NCBI GenBank assembly: GCA_949752745.1 | Contig: OX457032.1 | Coordinates: 9,234,271-9,298,270, forward strand | Origin: Protula sp. h YS-2021 | Lineage: Eukaryota; Annelida; Polychaeta; Sabellida; Serpulidae | Direction of reading: 5' to 3' | DNA length: 64,000 nucleotides | Shown here: piece by piece, positions 1-14,500 of the stretch | Numbering within the stretch: position 1 is the stretch's first letter | How the letters are laid out: every line of letters starts with the position of its first letter | Translations under genes and position numbers: made by a program | Notes under the pieces: model-generated | What the model was told of the DNA's origin: nothing | Databases searched by the model: none | The model's input: only the letters and a program-made list of their open reading frames with translations

Positions 1-200
1 CAGACATTACCAGACTTATTTTGGATCAGCATGAAGCATTATTGGCTAATAAGAAAGTGTTAACCTTTCAGCTTTAGTTCAACGTTTTCTAATGATCAAT
101 TATATCTCCATTTTGTTTTGAAACAATCAAAGCCTTGCTCCATGACTTAACTGGCACTTTGATTCGCATTTTTCGCCAAGAGCCTTTTCTGGTTCTCAAG

Positions 201-1086
201 TATGGAATGCCGTTTTCACATTTATTAGTGAATTATTGATATCAAGAATTAATTTTTGATCTCAAAAATTGATTTTTTGTTATCAAGAATTAATTCTTGA
301 TCTCAATAAATCCATATTTTGATATCAAGAATTCATTTTTGCTATCTGTAATTGTATTCTTGATATCTCTAAATGTATTCTTGATCTCAAAAAATAATTT
401 TTTATATCAATAAATATTTAGAGATATCAAGAAATATTTATTGATATCAGAAATGATTTAATGATATCTTAAATTGATTTGTTGAGATCACAAATTCAAT
501 TCTTGATAGCAAAAATGAAATATTTGAGAGCAAAATATTAATTTTGAGCTCACTAATTGATTTTCTATATATTGATATCAAGAATTTATTTCAGATATCA
601 TTATATCAGACTGATACATTTTTAATTTGTATTTTGAAATCTGCAAACGATTTTTTGATCTCAAAAACGGATTCTTGATATCAAAATATCAGTCTATTTT
701 TTACATAAAAAATTCAGAAACGCACATCTGTAAATAAATAATGGCTGTCCTTGCATACAGAATCTTCATTTTAGTTTTTTACTATACAAAAAAGAAGCAA
801 TTCTTGAGATCAAAAATTATGTTGTTATTATTGATATCAAAAATTCAAATTTTCATTTCCAAAATTTAATTGACGATTCGTTATATTTTATGTGAATGTG
901 TGTCTCCCGTATGATTTTTTAGGTTTGTAAAATTGAATTTTTGATCTCAAAAATAAATTTTTGCCATCTAAAATTCAATTATTGATAGCAAAATATAAAT
1001 TAATGAGATCTAAATTGATTTATTGATATCTCTAAATATATTTTGAGATCAAAAATAAGCATTAAATGTTAAAATGGCATTCCATA
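201..1086. mobile_element. MITE-like element with inverted ends, palindrome-rich interior
   Basis: The ends TATGGAATGCCGTTTT and AAAATGGCATTCCATA are near-perfect inverted repeats flanked by CTCAAG on both sides (195-200 and 1087-1092), a possible 6-bp target duplication. TA could be the duplication instead. The interior is AT-rich with many TTGATATCAA and TTGATCTCAA-like palindromes and no coding potential. A second copy begins at 33596. Confidence 0.7.
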
Positions 1087-1764
1087 CTCAAGAGCTTTTT
1101 TGCGCAGAGCTTTTTTTAATCACTTGTGAATCATTTACTGCTACGTAATGGTGAAGAACAGTTTATTTTGCATTCAAGAGCTTTTTTTAATCTTTATGAC
1201 AGGAAATGTGTCCTCAAGGGCCTTTTTTTTTTTTTGCAAAGAACGATTTATTAAACACAGCTTTGGATTTAGGGAAAGGTTTTAATTACCAAGCAAGATT
1301 CATTCTTTCAACCTCTAACATGTCACCAAAACTTTTACAATTATATCAATATTTCTTACCTAACAGGTCGTTCTCTGCATTAAAAAATCTCGCTTCTTAC
1401 AAAAAAAAATTAACTTTACTCTCAGAAAAATGTGTAAAAATGTGTTATTTCTCAGTGGCTATTTCTATTATCTTCGTTTACTGATTGCGTTTGTATTGAT
1501 GCGTTGACTATTGCATAACATCCTCTTCAAAAAGGAGCTCTTGACAAAAAAAAAAAAGTTCTTGAATACAAAAGCTCTAGGAATGATGACCCCTTTGATT
1601 ACACCATACATTCCAATCAACACTGAAAAATTACTGCCTTGGAAATCTCCAGTCGGATTACAGCATCTACCCAAATCATGTAAAAACACTTCATGTAGAG
1701 TCAAACTAAATTAAAATCTGCTAATTATTGACTGAAACGTCGGTATCTCTTTTCCTGGGAATAT

Positions 1765-2270
1765 GTGCCTTACGGAAAACAAAGCAAAACCCTGCGGAAC
1801 GCAAAACATAGCAAAACCCTACGGTACGCAAAACAAAGCAAAACCCTACGGAACGCAAAACAAAGCAAAACCCTACGGATCGCAAAACAAAGCAAAACCC
1901 TACGGAGCGGAAAACCCTACCGAAGGGAAAACAAAGCAAAACCCTACGGAACGGAAAACAAAGCAAAACCCTACGGAACGCAAAACAAAGCAAAACCCTA
2001 CGGATCGCAAAACAAAGCAAAACCCTACGGAGCGGAAGACAAAGCAAAACCCTACGGAACGTAAAACAAAGCAAAACCCTACGGAACGCAAAACAAAACA
2101 AAACCCTACGGAACGCAAAACAAAGCAAAACCCTACGGATCGCAAAACAAAGCAAAACCCTACGGAGCGGAAGACAAAGCAAAACCCTACGGAACGTAAA
2201 ACAAAGCAAAACCCTACGGAACGCAAAACAAAGCAAAACCCTACGGAACGCAAAACAAAGCAGATAGTGA
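1765..2270. repeat. 27-bp minisatellite, about 19 copies
   Basis: Unit of the form AAAACAAAGCAAAACCCTAC plus GGAACGC. Because 27 is divisible by 3, open frames appear on both strands. These are products of the repeat, not genes. Confidence 0.92.
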
Positions 2271-2421
2271 TTAATTTTTAGTGAACATACTTCGAGTTAA
2301 TTTTTTATGAATGCCTTCATTGCAGTCAACCCTCCTTAGTATTCACCTAACTTAAGATAACATCTGTTTATTGTTACAACAAGAGTCCCAAAATATTACT
2401 TATTTTCATATTTTCGCGAAG

Positions 2422-2585
2422 ACAATCAGGTGTACCTTTCAAGTGGTGCGGATGCGTCAAATTCCTGGGGCTTTGCACTGACTGTTCACGAGAACTCCAT
2501 CGAAGCTCATATAAAGACGGAATCTGCCAATGGGATATCGGAGGCTGTGGCCGAGGACACCACCTACGTGTACAACGGCACCGTG
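2422..2585 (+). CDS. Gene A exon a1: LamG domain, middle part
   Basis: Starts in phase 1 after the acceptor GAAG and reads [19 protein letters not shown], matching EQFYISSGAQSSSSWGFA in gene B. It ends in phase 0 at YVYNGTV before GTAAGC. Later copies of this donor lie in the 39-bp array that follows. The donor at 2586 is chosen because gene B ends at the homologous codon. Confidence 0.85.
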
Positions 2586-5500
2586 GTAAGCTACACAAAC
2601 ACCTACGTGTACAGCGGCACCGCGGTAAGCTATACAAGCCCTTATGTGTACAGCAGCACCACTGTAAGCTATAGAAACCCTTATGTGTACAGCGGCACCA
2701 CTGTAAGCTATAGAAACCCTTAAGTGTACAGCAGCACCACTGTAAGCTATACAAACCCTTAAGTGTACAGCAGCACCACTGTAAGCTGTACAAACCCTTA
2801 TGTGTACAGCGGCACCACTGTAAGCTGTACAAACCCTTATGTGTACAGCAGCATCACTGTAAGCTATACAAACCCTTATGTGTACAGCAGCACCACTGTA
2901 AGCTATAGAAACCCTTATGTGTACAGCAGCACCACTTTAAGCTATACAAACCATTATGTGTACAGCGGCACCACTGTAAGCTATACAAACCCTTAAGTGT
3001 ACAGCAGCACCACTGTAAGCTATAGAAACCCTTATGTGTACAGCAGCACCACTGTAAGCTATACAAACCCTTATGTGTACAGCAGCACCACTGTAAGCTA
3101 TAGAAACCCTTATGTGTACAGCAGCACCACTTTAAGCTATACAAACCATTATGTGTACAGCAGCACCACTGTAAGCTATAGAAACCCTTATGTGTACAGC
3201 AGCACCACTGTAAGCTATACAAACCCTTATGTGTACAGCAGCACCACTGTAAGCTATAGAAACCCTTATGTGTACAGCAGCACCACTGTAAGCTATAGAA
3301 ACCCTTATGTGTACAGCAGCACCACTGTAAGCTATACAAACCCTTATGTGTACAGCAGCACCACTGTAAGCTATAGAAACCCTTATGTGTACAGCAGCAC
3401 CACTGTAAGCTATAGAAACCCTTATGTGTACAGCAGCACCACTGTAAGCTATACAAACCCTTATGTGTACAGCAGCACCACTGTAAGCTATAGAAACCAT
3501 TATGTGTACAGCGGCACCACTGTAAGCTATACAAACCCTTATGTGTACAGCAGCACCACTGTAAGCTATAGAAACCCTTATGTGTACAGCAGCACCACTG
3601 TAAGCTATAGAAACCCTTATGTGTACAGCAGCACCACTGTAAGCTATACAAACCCTTATGTGTACAGCAGCACCACTGTAAGCTATAGAAACCATTATGT
3701 GTACAGCGGCACCACTGTAAGCTATACAAACCCTTAAGTGTACAGCAGCACCACTGTAAGCTATAGAAACCCTTATGTGTACAGCGGCACCACTGTAAGC
3801 TATACAAACCCTTATGTGTACAGCAGCACCACTGTAAGCTATAGAAACCCTTATGTGTACAGCGGCACCACTGTAAGCTGTACAAACCCTTATGTGTACA
3901 ACAGCACCGTGGTAAGCTATACACACAACTGTGTATACAGCGGCACCGTGGTAAGGTATACACACACCTATGTGTACAGCGGCACCGTGGTAAGCTATGC
4001 CAATATCTATGTGTGCAACAGCATAACTGTAACTCCTATGTCTACCCAACAGTCTGGCGATAAGCTATACAAACCCTTATGTGTACAACAGCACCACTGT
4101 AAACTATACAAACCCTTATGTGTACAACCTCACCGCTGTAAGCTATACAAACCCTTAAGTTTACAGCGGCACCACTGTAAGCTATACAAACCCTCACGTG
4201 TACAAAGGCACCACTGTAAGCTATACAAACCCTTATGTGTACAACCTCACCGCTGTAAGCCATACAAACCCTTAGGTGTACAACGGCACCGAGCTAACCT
4301 ATACAAATACTTTTACTTACTAACACATATGTGTACAGCGGCACAACGGTAAGCTATACAAATCCCTTATGTATCCCTTATGTATCCTTATGTATCCCTT
4401 ATGTATACAGCAGTACCACTGTAAGCTATACAAACCCTTATATGTACAGCAGCACCGCGGTAAGGTATACACACACCTATGTGTACAGCGGCACCGTGGC
4501 AAGCCATGCCAATATCTATGTGTGCAACAGCATAACTGTAACTCCTATGTCTACACAACAGCCCGGCGATAAGCGAAAAAAAAGCCATGTATGTACAGCA
4601 GACGGTGTTAAGTAAAATACCTAGGTGTACAACAACAAACCTGTGCGTAAAATAGTACTGCAATTTTCTGTGCAACTCCCTATTTGTACAATATCACAGC
4701 GGAAAGCTATGATGTTATATTTATCATTGCAGTAGCGTTGTGGTCACTTTTGCAAGTACGTAAAAGTATGTATGCTATAGCATATACAGTAATATACATA
4801 TACAGACATGCACTTATGATATCCTGATAATATAGCAATACAGATGTCTAAAACTTTCTATTTTAATGACCACAAGGACGATTTTTTTTTCAATTAAGTA
4901 ATGAAAGCTTGTACATGTCAACACCTGCAGGATAGCCCCTTCATGCAAATAACCGTCTCGTGGAATGCTACGAATCAGCTGCTAGAACTGTACCGTGACG
5001 GTGTGCTGCGAGCTCAGGATGTGGCAGCCGAAAACGTGAGTCATTCGCGTGCTTGTTGATTTCGTGTGCGAGGGCAGAGGGTTCTCAGGAAGCGTTTAAG
5101 TTACCTTGTCACGTAACTTAAATCTCAATATTAACATTTAACTATATAAAGAAGGTGCTGCTTAATAAAAAGAATTTAAGAATGTAAAACATAGAACTCT
5201 ACAGCTATTGTTACCCTTTTTCAAATAACGTGCTTTTGATTTAATTTATTTTTATTTGTTTCAGTCAGCTTTTCTTTTAAGAAGGGAATATTCTAATTTT
5301 TACATTGGTCAAGCCAACAATGAAGAGAGTACATACGGCAAAGGCCAAGTGGATGAGCTACTCTACTTCTATCAAACAAAAAGTGCTGCCTTTATCGGCA
5401 GCCTTTACAGTAATTACGGTAAAAAAACGAAATTTAGAACCAGTTTGGAAAATTTGAAAGACCTTAGTGTGATATTGTAAACCTTTGCGTGACTTTTAAA

Positions 5501-8500
5501 ACACAGACAAGACTTGGTGTGATGTTTGCAAAACTTGAAACGTTAATTGAATCTCATGCGAACATGTGAACAACTTAATGCAGTAAATCTCCGGGAATCT
5601 CATGCAAACAATAAAATACAGTAACACTCAGTGAATCATATATAAACAAAACAATGCACTCACTAACACTCAGTGAATCACATGTAAACAAGAAAATGCA
5701 CTAAGATTCAATGAATCACATGTAAACAATTAAATATGATGACCTTCAGTGAATCTCATATAAACAACTAAATAAAGTAACACTGAGTGAATCTCATGCA
5801 GACAACTAAATACAGTAACACTCAATCAATATCAGCAAAATAATAAAAAAGAGTAATCGCGTGTAAACAATAAAATGCAACAACACTCAGTGAATCACAT
5901 GCAAACAACTAAATATAGTAAAACTCAGTGAATCTCATGCAAACACTAAAATGCAGCAATGCAGTCAGAGAATCACACGTAGACGTATAGAATGCATTTC
6001 ACACTCAGTGAATCACATGAAAACAACTAAATATAGTAACAGTGAGTGAATCACATGCAAACAATCAAATACAGTAACACTTAGGGAATCACATGTAAAC
6101 CATTAACTACGATAACAAACAGTGAATCACATGTAAACAAATAAATAAAGTAACACTCAGCGAACACTGAAATGCAATAACAGCCAGTGAATCACATATA
6201 AATAACAGAGTGAATCTCATGCATACACTAAAATACAGCAACAATCATAGAATCACACGCAAACGTACAGAATCCATTTCAGACTCAGTTAATCACATGA
6301 AAACATCTAAATACCGTAACACTGAGTGGATCTCATGCAAACAATAAGATGCAGTAACACTCAGTGAATGCAATAAATCCCAGTGAATTACATGCAAACA
6401 ATAAAACACAGTAACACTGAGGGAAGCACATGTAAACAACTAACTAAAACAACAAGCAGTGAATCATATGTAAACAAATAAATAAAGAAACTTTAAGCGA
6501 ATCTCATGCAAACAATAAAATGCAATGACAGTCACTGAATCACATGTAAATAACTAACTACAATAACAAACAGTGAATCACACGTAAACAAATAAATAAA
6601 GTATGCACTCAGTGAATCTCATGCAAACACTAAAATGCAATAACATCCGGTGAATCACATATAAATAGTTAAATGCATTAAATCTCAATGAATCACATAC
6701 AAACAATAAAAAAGTATCAGTTAGGGAATCACATGTAAACAACTAACTACAATAATAATCAGTGAATCACGTGTAAACAATTAAACGCAGTAACACCCAG
6801 TGACTCTCATGTAAACAATAAATGCACTACCATTCAGTGTATCACAGATAAACGATAGAATGCACTTAACACTCAGTGGATCTCATGTAAACCAACACAT
6901 GTGGTAACATCCAGTGAATTTCACGCAAACAATAAAATGATGTAACACTCATTGAATCACGCGTAAATAATTAAACACAATAACACTCAAACACTCATGA
7001 AAAAAATAAAATAGAGTAACCACAGGGAATCACGTGTAAGCAATAAAATGCAATAACACTAAGTGAATTACATGTAAACAACTAAAAGCAGTAATACACA
7101 GTGAATCACATGCAAACAAAAATATAGAAAAACTCAGTGAATCTCATGCAAACACTAAAATGCAGCAATGCAGTCAGAGAATCACACGTAGACGTATAGA
7201 ATGCATTTCACACTCAGTGAATCACATGAAAACAACTAATATAGTAACAGTGAGTAAATCTCATGCAAACAATAAGATGCAGTGATACTCAGTGAATGCA
7301 GTAAATCTCAGTAAATTACATGCAAACAATCAAATACAGTAACACTTAGGGAATCACATGTAAACAACTATCCACAATCACAATCACTGAATCACATGTA
7401 AACAATAAAATGCAGTAACATCACGTGCAACAACGAAATATAGTGACATTAAGTGAATCACATGTAAACAACTAAATGAAGTATCACTCAGTGAATTTCA
7501 TGTAAACAACTAAATATAGTAACATTTATTGATGCACATGTACAAAATTAAATGTAGTAACACTCAGGGAATCACTTGTAAACAGCTAAATATAGTAAAC
7601 AACTAAATATAGTATACAACTAACCATAGTAAGCAACTAAATATAGTAACACTGACAGATTCGGAAACAAAGTTAATTCTATTTCTGGATATCCCGAAAG
7701 TTTTTTGGGGTCAGAATAGCCCTTGATAAGGGATTTTAACCTATAAATGGTACCTTCTTGTCATTGTCAGTTATTTTTAATCTAGAAAAAATTCCAAGCC
7801 TTTTGCAGTTTGGATACAATGGTTGTTTCGCAAATTATATCTGTAGTTCTATTTTCAACAGCTTAGCCGTTGTTTATTTTATCCAAAACGGACTTTATTA
7901 TATTGCCAAAAAATTAAATATGCCTGTATGAAGATACAAATTTAATATTTAATCTCTTTTTCAAGTTAGTATTATTTCATCCATGCTTTTAGACAACGGA
8001 ACAGCATGCAAATCCAGCTGCATTAATGTAGAGAATGGATTGTACCAGTCCTGCCTTGGCTGTAACATGTATGTGGAATGTGTGGACGACAACAAAAGCG
8101 AGCACGTGTGCCCCACAGGCTACTACTGGCAGGATACGACACAAACATGCGTCTATGGAAGACACAATGCGACATGTCATTCAGGTCACTTGCTTTCGTT
8201 TTCTTATTTTAAGTAGGCGATTATAAGTCCATGCGTACATAGAAGTGGAGTTTTAATCAAACCAAATCAGGACATTCGTCCTAGTGTCTCTTCGACATAT
8301 CATGACTTTAACACACACTCTCTTTCTCTTTCTTTCTCTCTCTCTCTTTCTCTCTCTTGCCCACTCGCTCAATCACTCAGTCATCCACACATAACTTTCT
8401 CTCTCGAATTCAATTTCTATCTATCTATCTGTCTATCTATCTATCTATCTGTCTGTCTATCTGTCTACATACCTACTTATCTATTGTCTTTCTGACTGTC

Positions 8501-11500
8501 TGTCTATCTGTTTTTTCTATCTGAATTTTTATTACTATGCCTGTCGTTCTGTCTGCATGTCGAACTATCTGTCTGACTGTTTGATGACCAACTACTTTTA
8601 GTTACAATAAACAAAAATTTGCAGCATCAGCAATTCGCTCTTCTTCATTTTTACACAGTTATGCTTTGGTTTCAGAAATTGTAAAGGAAATTCAAACTGA
8701 TCCGTGCATTCCAAACGGTAATTTTATAAGTATATTCTAATCTGGTGATGCTGACTTTGAGAAAATGTGTATGCTTTAACTTAAAAAATAGTAGCTGCAC
8801 TAAAATGTGTCAAAATTAATTACTTTTTCGTCATGTTACCACATTTTGAACACTTTCTTCTACCACCTGTTTTGTAAGATCATTTTTGTCTTTAATGTTC
8901 CTTAAATAGACAGTTTATCTACATTTCAATATAAAGGATAATCAGATGTTATGCAAAATATGTGCCAGTGCAGTGAAAACATGAGCAGTAGCAAAAGATG
9001 TCATGAACTATGCTTCATTTAGAATGCTACAATGGAGTTTGCGAGAATGGAGCGACGTGTATGCTTCTCAGTAATGGTTTCAACTGTACGTGTGTGGCTG
9101 GATATGAAGGTAATATTATAAAAATATAAATAATATAATTAGTGAAACATACGTAAACTAATATATACGTAATGACTTAAAATTACTGACACAGTTTAAA
9201 GAATATTTTCTTGATATTTATTTTTAAGAGCCTGTACAATTGAAAGACGACTCTGACTTTTAACCGCACATCTTTTTCCCAGCCCTGAAATGGCTGTCAT
9301 CAAAGAGTTTCGGTCCAGGAAAAGACATTAATTTCTTTTAAATATATGTCTTTCTGTTTTTTGGAAGGTGGTTATTGTGAGATAGACATAAATGAGTGTG
9401 AAAGCAATCCGTGCTTATTTGGTGTATGTCTGGATCAAGTTAATCAGTATGAGTGCAACTGCACGGCCGGTTTTTATGGTAAGAAAATACGTGACTTAAA
9501 GTCCACACATTTCGGATAAAATGTATTGATAATGCTTATAAACATTTGCTTTTTCTTGTATGTTGAGCATCCTTTAAAGTGCTATTCGATTTTCGGGCAA
9601 GAAGTTTGATTAAATTTAAAATTTAAGGATTACACTTTACTCTATGCCTTCTTATTTCTCAATTACGTTACAAGTGATGGACTTTAAGCAAATATCTTCT
9701 CACAAAACCTTTGACGTGTATACAGGAAGTAATTGTGAGGAATACGACGGTTGTCATAGTAATCCCTGCCTGAACGCGGCGTTAAACTGCACGGACACCA
9801 TAAATGGCTCTCAGGATACTTCTTTTAATTGCACTTGTGCACCCGGCTATACAAGTATGATCGCACTATAAATTCTACAATCCACCTTCACAGCTTACAC
9901 ACAACATGCAAATAAAACAGACTACTATTCTGGATTTGACCGAAACCATCTTCAGCACAGAACTTATTTTTTTAAATCTGTCATCAAATTATAATAGTTA
10001 TCTACAGTTATTTGATGCTTGATAAATTATTTATCGCGAAGTCCTCTCAGTTGTCAGGTTTGACTTCAAAACAACGTTGTGAAAATTTAGGTGAAACATT
10101 TAAACATTCTAGTGGATAAAAGAACTGTTACTTCTTTTCAACAGTTTCTACAGTATCTTTTTGTTTTGATGACGTCACTTGCAGGCGATACCTGTGGCAT
10201 AGAGATAAATGAGTGTGAATCGGGTCCGTGTGTAAATAATGGCACTTGTGATGATTTCCTCAATGGCTACAACTGCTCGTGTTTGCAATCATATGGAGGC
10301 AAGTATCTGCCAAGCTGATGTGTGCGGTTTTATGTTTTCAGCACAGTGAGCCAGTTCACGGTTATGAGTTGAGGGGATTTCCAGCATCCCAATGGGGACA
10401 AAACTTAAGGAATTCCTTTTCTCTGTCATTATGGATCCACATTTTGGCAACGATCACTTGCTTTTTAAAAATTAAATTAATAAATATACTATCATAACAC
10501 AATACATAACACATATATATAGTTTACTTGTAATTTCAGGAGAATACTGTGAAGAAGAAGACGAGTGTTATTACAACCCTTGCCTGCATAACGGCACGTG
10601 CAGTGAAAACTCCACATTAATTAGCACTGATTATACCTGCTCATGCCAGCATGGTTTGTAATATTTGTTCTATCTGATAAAGCTGCAATAACTTTTAACT
10701 GTTTTTTTTCCACTGTACTAAGAGTAAAAAGTTTTGATGATATATTACATGGACTTGAAATTAAAAGAAAAGCTGGATTTAAAGTATTAAAAAAATTTCG
10801 AGTAACCCTTTGTTATAATCGGATAATTCAGTGCTTTCTGTGCAATATAATATTTTTAACCGATACATCATATCATTACATTACATCATTACAGTACATC
10901 CTTATATTACATCATTATATTGCATAATTACAGTACATCTTACAGTACAACTCACTGATAATTCTGTTAGGATTTAGTGGTCGAAATTGTGAGATGGAAA
11001 ACGAATGTTTGACGGAAAACGTGATTTGTCAAAATGGTGGCTTCTGTGATGATTTGGATGGTGCATGGAATTGCTCCTGCTTGCCAGGGTACGCTCAGCG
11101 TGTAGTTAAAATAAATATTTCACTTGTTATTGCTTAAACTTGTAGCTATTTTCTTGTCTTGATGCATACTTTAATTTTAACTATAATCACCTTAATATCG
11201 AAATATGAAAAGATTAGAATTGATATAGATTTAAGATTATAACTTTGAGTCTTTCCAAATACGCATTGTTTATTTTATCATTTAAATCAGGTATGTATAA
11301 TGTAAATCATACATGTATGTATAATGTAACTCATACATGTATGTATAATATAAATCATACATTTAAACATTCTTTATATTCGTTGAAATAAAAAACAAAG
11401 GATAATTCTTTGTAAGTTTTTGAAAAGGGATAACCGAAAGACTCCATGGGCGATGATTTTAAATTCTGTGATAGGTGATTTAACACACTGCACAGGTGAT

Positions 11501-14500
11501 TATCTCATTGCACAGGTGATGAATCACATTGCACAGGTGATTGAGTACATTGCACTCGCTTAGATGAGGCAATCGAACCGATCGTTATTCAAGTTAATTA
11601 ATGTTTTTGATGATATTTGTGTTTATAAGGTTGTTTTCCCTTCACCAGATTCAACGGCACATACTGTGAAGAAAACATCGACGAATGTGCGCCCAATCCG
11701 TGTGTGAACGGCCACTGTTACGACTTAATCAATCATTTCAACTGCACATGTGTGCCTGGATATCAAGGTAACCTATACTTACATTATAAATTATTGAATA
11801 AACACCCCTGTAGGATTGACTTTGCTGGCAAAAGTAAATATTGATTCATATAATTTATTCTTCATGTTATAATCATATTATAACTGCCATAGAATGCGAA
11901 TCTATTATTCCCACTTGTAAATTTTGTTCTTACCCTTTCTGCTTTTTAAATATTTTTGTCTTTTTTCCGCGTGATGGTTTCCAGAAAATTCCTAATACAG
12001 TTTTTGACAGAGGGAAATGAAATGCCAAACGTGTACGGAGTAACGAGGGCTCGGTGAATTGCAATTTTTTTTACCTCAGAGGTCAAAGTCAAGGTCAAAT
12101 TGAGGTTGAACTTATTTTTAAATGGTTTCCAGAAAACTCCTCCTAGCGTTTGATCAGCGGAACTTTATATTTGGTACACTTATAGACAATCATCACGTCT
12201 CGATGCAACGGCAAGTATTTTTGACCTTGACCTCAAAGATCGAGGTCAAAGTGAGGTCGAAATATTTTTCAAAACGCCTATTAATCCTAGAAGTGGCCAT
12301 AAAAGTGCTCAAATCCCAGTTTGAACATATTAAACGTGTTCAGAAGGAAGTAACCTTCCACTCTGAATCATGACCTTGAGCTCAAGGTAAAAGGTCACGC
12401 CACCTCACGTGCTGTTAAAAGTAGGTAGACTTATCTCAAAAACGGTTAGAGATAGAGCGATTTTGAGTTCATTTTCGACTCTTTGGGACTAAACAACGTT
12501 ACGTAAAAGGTACCGCGGTGACCCTGACCTTCTCGGTCACGGTCAAGGTCAAAAACTGAAAGTTGACTACTATTTCGAAAAGGGTTAGAGAGCGATTTTG
12601 GGGACAAAACGACGACAAAGTACTGATGTTTCGTGACTGTGCTTCTCAGTCATTATTTAAGATCTTTACCAGTTCCTGCAAGCTGGCCAATTCCGTTATC
12701 AATTCCGTTTCTCTAGTTTTTTTCTACCTTAATCGTGAAACATTTAACAATGCAATTTGAAGGTGTTCACTGCGATGATTACGACTACTGCTATAATCAA
12801 CCATGTGTCAATGGTTCCTGTGAGGACTTTGACGACAACCTTGGGTTCACGTATAACTGCACGTGCGATTACGGCTTTTCTGATGTCAATTGTTCTACTG
12901 AAAATGAATGCCTGACTGAAAATGTAGTTTGTAGCAATGAAGGAGATTGTCAAGATCTGGATGGAAATCACACTTGTGTCAATTGTTCATCGGGGTGAGG
13001 CTATTTAATTGCTTTGTAGTTTAATCTGTATTGTAGAACTAAAAGAATGTTTGTCTTACCTTGAAATGCTACGCAGGCATTATGATATCATTTGTTAAAA
13101 TTTCAGTTTCTTGTACAATTTTTGGTTATAAAGAAAACGGTTAAACTGCTTTGGTTTTGTCTGTCATGCGTGATTGCTAATACTTTATACTTCAATTCCT
13201 TCTTACATTCTATTACTATATCACAATATATAGTTCCCTTTGCTTCTTGAGCGTCAATCTTTTATAAAAAAACAGTCATGTATAATTGTGAACCAGTGTT
13301 TGGAAAGAGCCTTTCATTTTATATATTCAGATAATTGTAAATTATGCCTTATCAGATTACTATGGTGACGTCACATTATGCCCGTTTCAGATACGTTGGC
13401 TGGCACTGTGAAGTTAATTATGACGAATGCTTGTCTTCTCCTTGTCAAAATGGTGCCACTTGTCATGATTTCGTTGACGAGTACAATTGCACGTGTGCAC
13501 AATCTTACATTGGTACATACAGTTTGACATCATAGGAAGAGTTCTCATATCCGTTATCCCTTAACTTTTAGTTCATTTCTGGTGTCTCATTCGAACAATA
13601 TATAGTAAACTGACATATTGGTGTTGAGCTTCGGCATTACAACTATTTTCTACGTAAAGAAGAGTTTTTTGTACCATACCGAAGACGACTATGTATTTAA
13701 AAGTATTTAAAACTATGTATTTAAAACTATGCTGTACATAGTGTATGTAGCGTTATTTTGACCTGGTAAATCGCCTGTAATAAGTTCAAACTGCAATTCT
13801 TATACATGCAATTGCATGAGTAATGTAGTGTGAGGTGGATTCATGAAACTGAGACAGTTAATGTTACTGTATTGTTATAAGAAGAATTCATGAAAGCAAG
13901 ATAGTTAATTTTATTGTATTGATATGAGGAGAATTCATGAAATCGAGATAGTTAATGTTATTATATTGCTTACTCAGGGCATAATTGTGAACAATTTGAT
14001 GACTGCTTCAGTGGACCTTGTCAAAATGGCGGAATATGCCAGGACACTAGCAGCGGTATGTATCAGACAAACTTTCAATTCACTGAAAACATTTTAGATT
14101 AAACTAAAATTATCAATGAGCAATCCTTTTCATCACCTACTGTGTTACAGCTGTGATATCAAACATAGTAAAGACAAGGTAAAATGGCGTATTTTTTGTT
14201 AACCAATAATTATTTTAGACGTTACCAAATTAACAGTCACTTGAAATAAGTGATCCTACAATTTGTATAAAGGCAGTTGTTTCTCAGACATCTAAATGTT
14301 CTACTAAACTATAGTAAAACATTAGCATGAACCTTTGCAAAATTAAATGTTAATAGGATTCTTGCACTCATTTAATATCTCTGTGCCACCCCAGGCTACA
14401 CGTGCGACTGCGGGGATACCAGTGGCTGGTACGGCACTAACTGCACGCTAGAGGATGAGTGCACGACACGCAGCGTGGTGTGTCAGAACAATGGTAACTG

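Noticed and set aside
1206..1714. Candidate upstream LamG or signal-peptide exon of gene A
   Set aside because: Translated frames show no similarity to exons b1 or b2; those exons are probably outside the window.
1721..2281. Repetitive open frames on both strands
   Set aside because: The 27-bp minisatellite keeps several frames open; no homology.
2854..4049. Long minus-strand open frames of 305-369 codons with Cys-rich repeats
   Set aside because: Produced by the 39-bp repeat, whose length is a multiple of 3. No start context, splice partner or domain.
5490..7665. CRISPR-like array
   Set aside because: Units are diverged and contiguous without conserved repeats and unique spacers, and the locus is an animal intron.
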